The translations under genes were made by a program, and so were the position numbers. A DNA stretch of 64,000 nucleotides from the NCBI RefSeq assembly GCF_001005085.2, contig NZ_LBMU02000002.1, positions 62,001 through 126,000 of the forward strand, read 5' to 3'. How positions within the stretch are numbered: the stretch's first letter is position 1; each line of letters opens with the position of its first letter. The notes under the pieces are model-generated. The model saw nothing but the letters and a program-made list of their open reading frames with translations. It was not told where the DNA came from and searched no databases. Source of the DNA: Streptomyces humi (GTDB lineage: Bacteria; Actinomycetota; Actinomycetes; Streptomycetales; Streptomycetaceae). Shown piece by piece: positions 41,020 through 49,813 of the stretch.

Positions 41020-44000
41020 TTCACGGTCTCCGTCCCGGTGTCGGCGGTGATGCCCGCCCGCCTGCGGTATTCGGCGACCAGCTTCGGCAGGTCGGGGCCG
41101 CGCGGCCGGCGGCCCGGGCGGATGTCGGCGGTCAGCGCCTTGTCCTCCTGGATGTGGGCGTTGGGGTCGAGGGCGATCGCGACGAGTTCGTTGGCCGCGT
41201 CGCCGGTGGCCACGCCGTTGGGTCCCCAGTGGAACGGCAGTCCGATCTGGTGGACGGTCCGGCCGTGCACGGTGAGGGGCACGATCCGCGCGGTGACCAT
41301 GACACGGGCCTCGACGGCGTTGCGGGCCGTGACGATGGTGGCCCACCCCAGGTGTTCGAGTCCGCGTTCGGCGGCCAGCTGGGGAGAGACCTCGCAGAAG
41401 AACTCCGGCTGGAGTTCGGCGAGGTAGGGCGACCAGCGGCTCATGCCGCCCGCGGTGAAGTGCTCGGTGAGACGGTGCGTGGTGATCACGTACGGGAAGA
41501 CGTCGGCGCCCTTCTCGTCGCCGCTCGGGTGGTAGCGGTTGCCCTCCCGGGGCAGCAGGTGGCGCACCGGCGAGCGGGGTACCGAGGGGTGGAGGGCGTT
41601 GGTGAAGGGCGAGTCCTGCGGTTCGTAGTGGGTCGGGAGCGGGCCGTCCTCCAGCCCCGCCGGTGCGTACAGCCAGCCCTTGCCGTCGGCCTGCATGATG
41701 AACGGGTCGTCGCCGCGCAGCGCGTCGGGGCCGGTCGCGTCCTTGTCGGGGACGAAGTCGGGGGCGCGGTCGGGCACGAAGTCCGGGACGTCGTATCCGG
41801 TCCACTTCCCCTCGTCCCCGTCCCACCACAGGTACGCCTTGCGTTCGCTCCACGGGGTGCCGTCCGGGGCGGCCGACGCCCGGTTGTAGAGGATGCGGCG
41901 GTTGGCGGGCCACGCCCAGGCCCATTCGGCGGCTACCCAGTCCTGTTCGCTTCCGGGCTTGCGGCGGGCGGCCTGGTTGACGCCGTCCGCGTACACCCCG
42001 CAGTAGATCCAGCAGCCGCACCGGGTCGAGCCGTCGTCCTTGATTTCTGTGTACGCCGAGAGGGGCGCTCCGTCCGGGCCGTAGCCGTTGATCTCGGCGA
42101 GCACGGCAGCGGCGTCCGGTTCGGCCAGCGGCCCCTCGACGGGGTAGTCCCAGGTCAGGTCCTGTACGGGCCGGTCCATGGGGTCGGTCGAGGTGGCCAG
42201 TCGCTCCTTGATGCGGCGGCCCAGGTGGTACATGAACCACAGGTCGCTGCGGGCGTCGCCCGAGGGCTCGACGGCCGCCTCGTGCCACTGGAGCCAGCGG
42301 TTGGTGTTGGTGAAGGAGCCGTTCTTCTCGGTGTGCGCGGCGGCCGGGAAGAAGAACACCTCGGTGCCGATCTCCTCGGTGCGCAGTTCCCCGGTCTCGA
42401 TCTCCGGGCCGTCCTGCCACCAGGTCGCCGACTCGATGAGGGAGAAGTCGCGGACGACGAGCCACTCCAGGTTGGCCATGCCGAGCCGTTGGAGCCGGGT
42501 GTTGGCGGAGCCCACCGCGGGGTTCTCGCCCATCAGGAAGTAGCCCTTGCACACCCCGTCCAGCTGGGCCATCACCGTGTCGTAGGTGGCGTGCGAGCCG
42601 GTGAGGCGCGGCAGGTGGTCGAAGCAGTAGTCGTTGGCGGCGGTGGCCGCGTCCCCGTAGTACGACTTGAGGAGGCTCACGAAGTAGGCCCGCATGTTCG
42701 CCCAGAAGCCCTTCTCCGTGCGGGTGGCCGTGATGAACGCCTCCAGGTCCTCGTGCGCGTGGGCATGCGGCATGGGGAGGTAGCCCGGCAGCAGGTTGAA
42801 CAGGGTCGGGATGTCGCTGGAGCCCTGGATGGAGGCGTGGCCGCGCAGCGCCTGGATGCCGCCGCCGGGCCGGCCGATGTTGCCGAGCAGCAGCTGGAGC
42901 ACGCTCGCGGCGCGGATGTACTGGGCGCCGACCGAGTGCTGGGTCCAGCCGACCGCGTACACGAACGCGCTCGTCCGCTCGCGGCCCGAGTTGGCGGTCA
43001 GGGCGTCGCACACCTCGCGGAACGTCGCGCGGGGCACTCCGCAGACCTCCTCGACCAGCTCCGGTGTGTAGCGGGCGTAGTGGCGCCTGAGGATCTGGTA
43101 GACGCAGCGCGGGTGCCGCAGCGTCTCGTCGCGGGGTGCCTGGCTCGCGGTCTGCGCGCCGCCCGAGCCGTGTGCCTCGGAGCCGCCGGAGCCCCGCACG
43201 CGTTCCTCGTACTGCTCGTCGACCTCACCGGTGGGCTGCTGGACTTCGAAGCCCTCGTACTGCCAGCTCGACGGGTCGTAGTGGTGCTGCTCCTGGTTCA
43301 GTCCGGAGAAGACGCCGTCGAGGTCCTCGGTGTCGCGGAAGTCCTCGCTGACCAGCGTGGCGGCGTTGGTGTAGGCGAGGACGTACTCACGGAAGTCCTT
43401 CTCCTCGGTCAGGACGTGGTTGATGATCGCGCCGAGGAACGCGATGTCACTGCCGGCCCGGATCGGTACGTGCAGGTCGGCGAGGGCGCTGGTGCGGGTG
43501 AACCGCGGGTCGACGTGGATGATCCGGGCGCCGCGGGCCTTCGCCTCCATCACCCACTGGAAGCCGACGGGGTGGGCCTCGGCGAAGTTGGAGCCCTGGA
43601 TGACGATGCAGTCGGCGTGCTGGAGGTCCTGCATGAAGGTGGTGGCACCGCCCCGCCCGAAGGAGGTGCCGAGCCCGGCGACCGTGGAGCTGTGGCAGAC
43701 CCGCGCCTGGTTCTCCACCTGGATGACGCCGAGGCCGGTCAGCAGCTTCTTGATCAGGTAGTTCTCCTCGTTGTCGAGGGTCGCGCCGCCGAGGCTGGCG
43801 ATGCCCAGGGTGCGCGCGGTGCGCAGTCCCTCGGACTCCCACTCCCAGGTCCTGCGCCGGGTCTCGATCACCCGGTCGGCCACCATGTCCATGGCGGTCT
43901 CCAGGTCCAGGGGTTCCCAGTCGGTGGCGTACGGCCGCCGGTACAGCACCTCGTGGCGGCGGGCCGACCCGGTGGTGAGCTGGAGGGTGGCCGAACCTTT

Positions 44001-44261
44001 GGGGCACAGGCGCCCCCGGCTGACGGGCGAGTCGGGATCGCCCTCGATCTGGACGACCTCGTCGTCCTTGACGTAGACCTGCTGTCCGCAGCCCACCGCG
44101 CAGTACGGGCACACGGACCGCACCACGCGGTCGGCGGTCTCCGTACGCGGCCGCAGCCGTTCGGTGCGCGCCGACATGGCGGCCCGGCCGCGGCCGAGCG
44201 GGTCCGATGCGGTGAGCTGGCGGAAGGCGGGCCAGTCGCTGATCCACGTACGCACACCCAT
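41016..44261 (-). CDS. Formate dehydrogenase molybdopterin subunit (Cys type)
   Basis: 1081 residues of the DMSO-reductase superfamily. The N-terminal [4Fe-4S] site is CPYCAVGCGQQVYV with a later RGRLCPKG. The Mo ligand position is Cys189 in NQARVCHSSTVAGLGTSFGR, where E. coli FDH-N has selenocysteine, followed by the expected His190. QGSNFAEAHPVGFQWVMEAK and the C-terminal pterin-binding segment HQIGLPFHWGPNGVATGDAA are typical. It oxidises formate to CO2. No twin-arginine or other signal is visible at the N-terminus, unlike periplasmic FDH-N. The start is ATG 44261 after AAAGGA. A Gly/Ser-rich stretch near residue 380 looks like a linker insertion. Confidence 0.93.
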   Translation of the reverse strand: MGVRTWISDWPAFRQLTASDPLGRGRAAMSARTERLRPRTETADRVVRSVCPYCAVGCGQQVYVKDDEVVQIEGDPDSPVSRGRLCPKGSATLQLTTGSARRHEVLYRRPYATDWEPLDLETAMDMVADRVIETRRRTWEWESEGLRTARTLGIASLGGATLDNEENYLIKKLLTGLGVIQVENQARVCHSSTVAGLGTSFGRGGATTFMQDLQHADCIVIQGSNFAEAHPVGFQWVMEAKARGARIIHVDPRFTRTSALADLHVPIRAGSDIAFLGAIINHVLTEEKDFREYVLAYTNAATLVSEDFRDTEDLDGVFSGLNQEQHHYDPSSWQYEGFEVQQPTGEVDEQYEERVRGSGGSEAHGSGGAQTASQAPRDETLRHPRCVYQILRRHYARYTPELVEEVCGVPRATFREVCDALTANSGRERTSAFVYAVGWTQHSVGAQYIRAASVLQLLLGNIGRPGGGIQALRGHASIQGSSDIPTLFNLLPGYLPMPHAHAHEDLEAFITATRTEKGFWANMRAYFVSLLKSYYGDAATAANDYCFDHLPRLTGSHATYDTVMAQLDGVCKGYFLMGENPAVGSANTRLQRLGMANLEWLVVRDFSLIESATWWQDGPEIETGELRTEEIGTEVFFFPAAAHTEKNGSFTNTNRWLQWHEAAVEPSGDARSDLWFMYHLGRRIKERLATSTDPMDRPVQDLTWDYPVEGPLAEPDAAAVLAEINGYGPDGAPLSAYTEIKDDGSTRCGCWIYCGVYADGVNQAARRKPGSEQDWVAAEWAWAWPANRRILYNRASAAPDGTPWSERKAYLWWDGDEGKWTGYDVPDFVPDRAPDFVPDKDATGPDALRGDDPFIMQADGKGWLYAPAGLEDGPLPTHYEPQDSPFTNALHPSVPRSPVRHLLPREGNRYHPSGDEKGADVFPYVITTHRLTEHFTAGGMSRWSPYLAELQPEFFCEVSPQLAAERGLEHLGWATIVTARNAVEARVMVTARIVPLTVHGRTVHQIGLPFHWGPNGVATGDAANELVAIALDPNAHIQEDKALTADIRPGRRPRGPDLPKLVAEYRRRAGITADTGTETVK

Positions 44262-44605
44262 GGTGTGTCCTTTCGGCGGCCGGAATCGCCCGGCGGCGTC
44301 TATGGGCGTCACTTCCAGCCTGACCCACCGGGGCGGGTACGGCGCGCGGGGCGCCGGCCGGGCGGCGGCTCCTCGTCCGCGGGAACTCCCGGACAGTGGT
44401 CGCTCACGTGCTCTCCCTCTCGCGGCAGGGCGGTGCGCGGCCTCGAGTACCCACCGGCACCGCCCCTACGCAGGGCCGTCACGGCCGTGGGACCCGGTGC
44501 CGGCACCGCCCCTGCCGACGGGCTCCGGAGTCGTCCCGCCGGAGAGGTGTCACGTCACCGTGGCGGGAACCCGGCTGGCATGAACGCTGAGACAGGGGTA
44601 CGGCC
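44262..44605. other. 344-base divergent promoter region with a 14-bp direct repeat
   Basis: No gene is supported here. CCGGCACCGCCCCT occurs at 44454-44467 and again at 44500-44513, 46 bp apart. The region must hold the promoters for the formate dehydrogenase operon and the FAD/Rieske gene. I could not pick convincing hexamers. Confidence 0.5.
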
Positions 44606-46138
44606 ATGACAGACGCCGAGCGTGGACTCCGCAGGTCGTACTGGCTGGAGACGGCGCCCCCGCCCGGCGAGCCCGCCCCGCCGCCGTCCGGTGACCTCTC
44701 CGTCGAGGTCGCCGTGGTCGGGGGCGGCATCGCCGGGCTCAGCGCCGCCTGGGAGCTGGTACGGCAAGGACATGAGGTGGCGGTGCTGGAGGCGGACCGG
44801 CTGGCCGCCGGGGTGACCGGGCACACCACGGCCAAGCTGACCGCTCTGCACACCCTGGTCTACGACCATCTGCGCAGGACCCGCGGCCCCGAGGGCGCGC
44901 GGCTGTACGCGTTGTCGCAGAGCGAGGCGATCCGGCATGCCGCCGGGATCGTGGCGGAGCTGGGCATCGACTGCGACTGGGAGGAGGCGGCGGCCTGCAC
45001 GTTCGCGCGGGACCCCGGGCGGGTGGCCGAGCTGCGCGCGGAGGCGTGGGCGGCACGGGAGGCCGGGCTGCCCGCCGAGTTCGTGACCGCCACCGAGCTG
45101 CCCTTCGAGGTGGCCGGGGCGGTCCGGGTGAGCGGACAGGCCCAGTTCCATCCGCGCAAGTACCTGCTGGCGCTGGCGGACGACCTGCGCCGGCGCGGTG
45201 GCGCGGTGTACGAGGGGACCCGGGTCGTGGGTCTCACCGAGGGCGAGCCCTGTGTGCTGGAGACGGACGCCGGGGTGTCCGTGCGGGCCGGGAAGGTCGT
45301 GGTCGCCACCCACTATCCCGTCTTCGACCGGGCCCTGCTGTTCACCCGGCTCTCCCCCCGGCGCGAGCTGGTCGTGGCCGGGACCGTCGAGGACGACCGC
45401 GCCCCGCGCGACATGTACATCACGCCGGAGCAGGGCACCCGGTCCGTCCGCAGCGCACCCCACGGGGAGGGCCGACGCCTGCTGATCGTCACCGGTGAGC
45501 ACTTCACGCCCGGCACCGCCGACGTCGAGAAGCGTTTCGCCCGGCTCTCCGAGTGGGCCGACGAGCACTTCCCCGGGCTGACGCCCACCCACCGCTGGGC
45601 CACCCAGGACAACGACTCCACCGACTCGGTGCCGCTGGTCGGCCCGCTGCACCCGGGCAGCCACCACGTCCACGTGGCCACCGGTTTCGGCGGCTGGGGT
45701 CTGAGCGGCGGCATCATGGCGGGCCGCCTGATCAGCGACCTCGTCGACGGACGCGAGGTCGAGTGGGCCGGTCTGTACGACCCGCGGCGGCTGGGTCCCG
45801 TGGCCCGTGAGGGGGTGTCGTTCCTGAAGCACCAGGCCCAGGTCGCCCGGCACTTCGTCGGCGACCGGCTGCCGGCCGTGACCGGGCCGCGGCCGGAGGA
45901 CATCGCACCCGGCGACGGCGCGGTGGTACGGGTCGGCGGGCACCGGTGCGCCGTGCACCGCGACGAGGGCGGGCAGCTGCACGCCGTCTCCGCCACCTGC
46001 ACCCACCTGGGCTGTCTCGTCGCGTTCAACCGGGCCGAACAGGCCTGGGAGTGCCCGTGCCACGGTTCCCGTTTCGCCCCGGACGGCCGGATCCTCCAGG
46101 GCCCCGCCGTCCGGCCGCTGGAGCAGCGTGACCTGTGA
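44606..46138 (+). CDS. FAD-dependent oxidoreductase with C-terminal Rieske [2Fe-2S] domain
   Basis: 510 residues. The N-terminal DAO-type FAD domain has VEVAVVGGGIAGLSAAWELV and a glycine-rich C-terminal FAD motif HVHVATGFGGWGLSGGIMAG. The last ~95 residues form a Rieske domain with CTHLGC and CPCHGSRF, the two Cys-x-His boxes that hold a [2Fe-2S] cluster. Between them is a substrate domain of the glycine/D-amino-acid-oxidase type (GQAQFHPRKYLLALADDLRR). The architecture suggests electron flow from an amine or similar donor through FAD to the cluster. The substrate is unknown. It is divergent from the formate dehydrogenase operon, which may be a coincidence. Confidence 0.9.
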   Translation: MTDAERGLRRSYWLETAPPPGEPAPPPSGDLSVEVAVVGGGIAGLSAAWELVRQGHEVAVLEADRLAAGVTGHTTAKLTALHTLVYDHLRRTRGPEGARLYALSQSEAIRHAAGIVAELGIDCDWEEAAACTFARDPGRVAELRAEAWAAREAGLPAEFVTATELPFEVAGAVRVSGQAQFHPRKYLLALADDLRRRGGAVYEGTRVVGLTEGEPCVLETDAGVSVRAGKVVVATHYPVFDRALLFTRLSPRRELVVAGTVEDDRAPRDMYITPEQGTRSVRSAPHGEGRRLLIVTGEHFTPGTADVEKRFARLSEWADEHFPGLTPTHRWATQDNDSTDSVPLVGPLHPGSHHVHVATGFGGWGLSGGIMAGRLISDLVDGREVEWAGLYDPRRLGPVAREGVSFLKHQAQVARHFVGDRLPAVTGPRPEDIAPGDGAVVRVGGHRCAVHRDEGGQLHAVSATCTHLGCLVAFNRAEQAWECPCHGSRFAPDGRILQGPAVRPLEQRDL

Positions 46139-46168
46139 GACGCCCGTGTTCCCGCGCGCCGACCGCCC

Positions 46169-46579
46169 TCAGGTCCGCGTGGCGGGAGGGCTGCCTGGAG
46201 CGGACTGGCTGCCTGGAGCGGAGTGGCTGTCGGGACCAGAGCGGCTGCCTGGAGCGGACTGGCTGTCGGGGAGGATGGCGAAGATCTGGTCGAGGCCGAC
46301 GATTTTCAGCACGCGGAGCGTGCGGGCGGGGACGGCGGCCAGTGCGATGTCGGCCCGGGCGGCTTGGGCGTGGTTGCGCGCCGCGATCAGGGCGGTGATG
46401 CCGCTGGAGTCGCAGAACTCCATCCCGGCCAGGTCCAGAACGAGCCGCTGGCCGGGCCGCAGGGTGAGTTCGGCGACCAGGTCGCGCAGCCGGGCGGCGG
46501 TGACGTGGTCGAGTTCGCCGCCGACCGCCACGACGGGCCCGGCCGTGGCGGAGGTGACGGTGATGTTCAGTGGGCTCAT
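46169..46579 (-). CDS. STAS anti-sigma-factor antagonist (RsbV-like)
   Basis: 136 residues. The STAS domain (1-105) shows VVAVGGELDHVTAARLRDLV, RLVLDLAGMEFCDSSGITAL and ARTLRVLKIVGLDQIFAILP. The Ser pair in DSSG is the phosphorylation site of anti-sigma antagonists, where the dephosphorylated form releases a sigma factor from its anti-sigma kinase. The C-terminal tail is a Ser/Ala/Pro/Gly hexapeptide repeat encoded by 18-bp repeats at 46189-46260. Its ATG overlaps the phosphatase stop by 4 bases, so its own phosphatase is almost certainly the upstream protein. It is the third gene of the RsbQ-RsbP-RsbV-type operon. Confidence 0.92.
   Translation of the reverse strand: MSPLNITVTSATAGPVVAVGGELDHVTAARLRDLVAELTLRPGQRLVLDLAGMEFCDSSGITALIAARNHAQAARADIALAAVPARTLRVLKIVGLDQIFAILPDSQSAPGSRSGPDSHSAPGSQSAPGSPPATRT
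46189..46260 (+). repeat. 18-bp tandem repeat coding the STAS protein tail
   Basis: GGCTGCCTGGAGCGGACT occurs at 46189-46206, 46207-46224 (one change), 46225-46242 (degenerate) and 46243-46260. On the minus strand the units encode hexapeptides such as SQSAPG/SHSAPG, so the tail length could vary in steps of six residues. Confidence 0.85.
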
Positions 46580-47862
46580 TCCGTGTTCTTCGGTGTGGAC
46601 GCGGCGGCGGGGACGCCTAGGGCGAGCAGGGCGGTGTCGTCGTCGAGTCCGTCGCCGAAGTCGTCCAGCAGGCCGGTCAGGGCCTGGATGACGGCGTGCG
46701 CGGGCCGGCCGGCGTGATCGGCGACGAAGGCGCGCAGCTCCTCGTCGCCGTACAGGGTGGTGCGGTCCTCACCGGTCCGGGCCTCGGTCACACCGTCGCT
46801 GTACAGCAGGAGGGTGTCGCCGGGCCGCAGGGTGGTGGTGGCCGTGGCGAAGTGGGCGGCGGGCAGGATGCCGACGAGGAGGCCGCCGGGGGTGGGCAGG
46901 AACTCGGCGGTGCCGTCCGCCCGCAGGACCAGGGCCGGGGGGTGGCCGCCGGAGGCGAGGGTGACGGTGGCGTGTCCGGTCGTGGGATCGGGCTCGGCGA
47001 CGCCGAACACGGTGGTGCAGTAGCGCGGATCGCCGCCGGCGTAACGGTCGTGGAGCACCTTGTTGAGGGTGGCCAGGGCGGAGACGGGGTCGGAGTCGTG
47101 CACGGCCGCGGCGCGCAGGGTGTAGCGGGTCAGCGAGGTGACGGCGGCGGCCTCCGGTCCCTTGCCGCACACGTCGCCGAGGAAGAACGCGAAGCGCTTG
47201 CCGTCGACGGGGAAGAGGTCGTAGAAGTCGCCGCCGAGCCGGTCCGGGGAGGCGGTGCGGTAGTGGGCGGCCGCCTCCAGGCCGGGCACCTGGGGCAGCG
47301 AGTCGGGCAGCAGTGACCGCTGGAGGACGGCGAGCGCGTCCTGCAACCGGGCCCGGTCGGCCTCGGCCTGTTGCCGCGCCTCCTCGGCGGCCCGCCGGGC
47401 GCGCAGCAGTTCCTCCTCGTAGGCGCGGCGGTCCCGGGCGTCGAAGACGGTGGTGCGGATCAGCAGCGGCTCGCCGCCCCTGCCGTGCTTGACCGCGGAG
47501 GAGACCAGCACCGGCATCCGCGCGCCGCCGGGCTGCCGCATCTCCAGGGCGATGCCGCCTATCTCGCCCCGCATCCGCAGCAGCGGCGCGAAGTGCGTCT
47601 CGTGGTACAGCCTGCCGCCCACGGTCAGCAGGTCGGTGAACCGCATCCGGCCCACGACCGCCTCCTGCTCCAGGCCGAGCCAGCCCAGCAGCGTGGAGTT
47701 GATCTTGGCGATGGTGCCGTCCATGAGCGTGGACAGGTAACCGCACGGCGCGTTCTCGTAGAGCTCCTCGGCGCTGTCCTCCAGCAGGGCGGCGAACGCC
47801 GCGTTCGCCGCGTCCTTGCCCGCGTCCTGCGGCTCGGGCTGCTGTCCCGTCCGGCACATCAT
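46576..47862 (-). CDS. PAS-PP2C (SpoIIE-type) phosphatase, RsbP-like
   Basis: 428 residues. A PAS domain (about 28-140: ELYENAPCGYLSTLMDGTIA, LLGWLGLEQEAVVGRMRFTD) is joined by a coiled coil (RRAYEEELLRARRAAEEARQ, ~145-185) to a PPM phosphatase. The phosphatase metal residues are in GGDFYDLF, FLGDVCGKGPEAA, LLLYSDGVTEAR and DDDTALLAL. In Bacillus, RsbP dephosphorylates RsbV when the PAS domain is triggered through RsbQ. Here the RsbQ homologue is the upstream gene and the STAS target the downstream gene, each overlapping by 4 bases. The start is ATG 47862 (ATG ATG tandem). Confidence 0.9.
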   Translation of the reverse strand: MMCRTGQQPEPQDAGKDAANAAFAALLEDSAEELYENAPCGYLSTLMDGTIAKINSTLLGWLGLEQEAVVGRMRFTDLLTVGGRLYHETHFAPLLRMRGEIGGIALEMRQPGGARMPVLVSSAVKHGRGGEPLLIRTTVFDARDRRAYEEELLRARRAAEEARQQAEADRARLQDALAVLQRSLLPDSLPQVPGLEAAAHYRTASPDRLGGDFYDLFPVDGKRFAFFLGDVCGKGPEAAAVTSLTRYTLRAAAVHDSDPVSALATLNKVLHDRYAGGDPRYCTTVFGVAEPDPTTGHATVTLASGGHPPALVLRADGTAEFLPTPGGLLVGILPAAHFATATTTLRPGDTLLLYSDGVTEARTGEDRTTLYGDEELRAFVADHAGRPAHAVIQALTGLLDDFGDGLDDDTALLALGVPAAASTPKNTE

Positions 47863-48662
47863 CGCAGGCCCGCCAGGAAGGCGGTGATCGCCTGGTTGGT
47901 GGCCTCGGGTGCGGACAGGTGCGGGCAGTGTCCGGTCGCGTCGAGGGTGACCAGCGTCGATCCCGGGACGGCCCGGTGGACGAAGGCGCCGACCTCGCGG
48001 GGGGCGATGGCGTCCTCGGTGCACTCCAGGACCAGCGTCGGCACGTTCACCGTCTTGAGGTCGTCCCTGGAGTCCGACAGGAACGTGGTGCGGGCGAAGA
48101 CCCGCGCCATGTCCGGGTGGGTGGCGCAGAAGCTGTCGGTCAGCTCCTCCCCCAGTTCGGGCCGCTCGGCGTTGCCCATGATCACCGGTGCCATCGCGGC
48201 CGACCAGCCCAGGTAGTTCGACTCCAGCGAGGCCAGCAGTTCCTCGATGTCCTCGGCGCTGAACCCGCCCCGGTAGCCGTCGTCGTCGATGTACCGCGGA
48301 GACGGGGCGACCATCACCAGGGCGCCGATGCGGTCCGGGGCCAGGCCCGCGGCCAGCACCCCGATCATCGCGCTGACCGAGTGCCCCACGAACACGGCGT
48401 CGCGCAGGTCGAGCGCCGCACAGACCTCGACCACGTCCTGGGCGTAGCCGTCCAGGGAGCCGTACCGGTCCTCCGAGAACGCGGACAGGTCCGAGCGGCC
48501 CGACCCCACGTAGTCGAACAGCACCACCCGGTGGTTCCCGGCCAGGGCCGGCACCGTCAGCCGCCACATGTTCTGATCGCAGCCGAATCCGTGCGCCAGC
48601 ACCACCGGCCGCCCCTGCGGGTCACCGACGACGGTGATGTTGTTCCTGCGATCGACATCCAT
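47859..48662 (-). CDS. rsbQ: RsbQ-like alpha/beta hydrolase
   Basis: 267 residues, near the length of Bacillus RsbQ, with strikingly matching blocks: VVLAHGFGCDQNMWRLTVPA, HRVVLFDYVGSGRSDLSAFS, RYGSLDGYAQDVVEVCAALD and VFVGHSVSAMIGVLAAG. The triad is Ser95 (GHS), Asp217 (TEDAIA) and His245 (GHCPH), aligned with RsbQ S96/D219/H247. RsbQ is thought to process a small hydrophobic cofactor needed to activate the PAS phosphatase RsbP; plant KAI2/D14 hormone receptors are relatives. It is first in a coupled operon with a PAS-PP2C phosphatase and a STAS protein, which strongly supports the assignment. Confidence 0.92.
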   Translation of the reverse strand: MDVDRRNNITVVGDPQGRPVVLAHGFGCDQNMWRLTVPALAGNHRVVLFDYVGSGRSDLSAFSEDRYGSLDGYAQDVVEVCAALDLRDAVFVGHSVSAMIGVLAAGLAPDRIGALVMVAPSPRYIDDDGYRGGFSAEDIEELLASLESNYLGWSAAMAPVIMGNAERPELGEELTDSFCATHPDMARVFARTTFLSDSRDDLKTVNVPTLVLECTEDAIAPREVGAFVHRAVPGSTLVTLDATGHCPHLSAPEATNQAITAFLAGLR

Positions 48663-48933
48663 ACCCTCAGCCTCTCAGACACCACCACCACTCCCGCACG
48701 CCCGCGGGACCGGCCGTCACGGCGGCCGGTCCCGCGGAGGGGCCCACACACGGATTCAGCTCACCATCGGCGCCGGAAAACCATGATCATCGACCTCCCC
48801 GCCCCTCCGGGTGCCCCACTCCGGCCCCACCATTCACACCCGAGCGCCCCGCTTTCCTGCCATGACCGGCAACGGTGCATCCGACCTCTGTGTGGCGCGT
48901 ATGCCGTTCGTTCGCAGGGGCATCCGGTAGGGC

Positions 48934-49773
48934 ATGGTCACTGGATCGGTATCGGTACGCGGACACGGACAGGCCCGGCGCGCGGCGAACAGCAGGGCGC
49001 TCGCGGTGGCGGCACGGGCGGGCTTCGTCGCCCGCGGGGTCATCTACGCGCTGATCGGCGCTCTCTCCCTGCGGATCGCCTTCTCCGGCGGAGGCACGCA
49101 GGCCGACCGGGGCGGCGCGGTCGCCGAGATCGCCCAGAAGCCCTTCGGTACGGCGCTGCTGTGGCTGCTCGGCGTCGCCCTGGCCGGGATGGCCCTGTGG
49201 CGGCTGTCCGAGGCCGCCTTCGGGCAGGCCGGTCCCGACGGCGGGAAGCCCGGCAAGAGGGTGATGGCCGCGGGCCGCTTTCTCTTCTACACGTTCGTCT
49301 CGTACTCCGTGCTCTCCTACGCGGCCGGTGACAAGGGCAGCGGCAGCGGCAGTTCCGACAAGAACTCCCAGGACGTCACGGCGAAGGCGCTGGACTGGCC
49401 CGGCGGGCAGTGGATCGTCGGCGTCGCGGGGGCCGCGGTGACCGCCGCCGGCCTCTGGATCGCCGTACGGGCCGTCCTGCGCAAGTTCGAGAAGCATCTC
49501 AGGATGTACGAGATGTCACGGAAGGCACGTCGGTTCGTGGCCTTCTTCGGCATGTTCGGCGGTACGGCACGAGGCATCGTCTTCGCCACCGCGGGCGGCT
49601 TCGCCATCGCGGCGGCCGTGCGGCACGAGCCCGGCAAGGCCAAGGGCATGGACGACACCCTGCGCGCGTTCGCCGGCACTCCGGCGGGCCCCTGGCTGCT
49701 CGTGCTGATCGCGGTCGGGCTGGTGGCCTTCGGCGTCTTCTCCTGGGCCAACGCGCGCTGGCGCAAGGTCTGA
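48934..49773 (+). CDS. DUF1206 membrane protein
   Basis: 279 residues built of three similar units of about 80 residues, each with two membrane helices and an ARxGFxARGxIYxxIG-like start: VAARAGFVARGVIYALIGAL, MAAGRFLFYTFVSYSVLSYA, and RRFVAFFGMFGGTARGIVFA. This repeat defines DUF1206. A Ser/Gly/Lys-rich loop (DKGSGSGSSDKNSQD) separates units two and three. Function is unknown. The start is ATG 48934, divergent from rsbQ with 271 bases between in which I see no clear promoter. Confidence 0.88.
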   Translation: MVTGSVSVRGHGQARRAANSRALAVAARAGFVARGVIYALIGALSLRIAFSGGGTQADRGGAVAEIAQKPFGTALLWLLGVALAGMALWRLSEAAFGQAGPDGGKPGKRVMAAGRFLFYTFVSYSVLSYAAGDKGSGSGSSDKNSQDVTAKALDWPGGQWIVGVAGAAVTAAGLWIAVRAVLRKFEKHLRMYEMSRKARRFVAFFGMFGGTARGIVFATAGGFAIAAAVRHEPGKAKGMDDTLRAFAGTPAGPWLLVLIAVGLVAFGVFSWANARWRKV

Positions 49774-49813
49774 CCCGCGCCGCCGGCGTTCGGCGTGCCC
49801 CGCCCGTCGGCGG

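Noticed and set aside
44578..44601. GCAT-N14-GGGTAC resembling a sigma-B promoter before the FAD/Rieske gene
   Set aside because: The -10 element ends five bases before the ATG, so transcription would start at or after the start codon. Probably chance.
41154..44609. Plus-strand open frame of about 1150 codons antisense to formate dehydrogenase
   Set aside because: A composition-driven shadow of a gene with unmistakable molybdopterin-enzyme motifs on the other strand.
48661..48666. GGGTAT on the minus strand at the rsbQ start as a sigma-B -10
   Set aside because: It overlaps the initiation codon and no GNNT lies 14-16 bases upstream.
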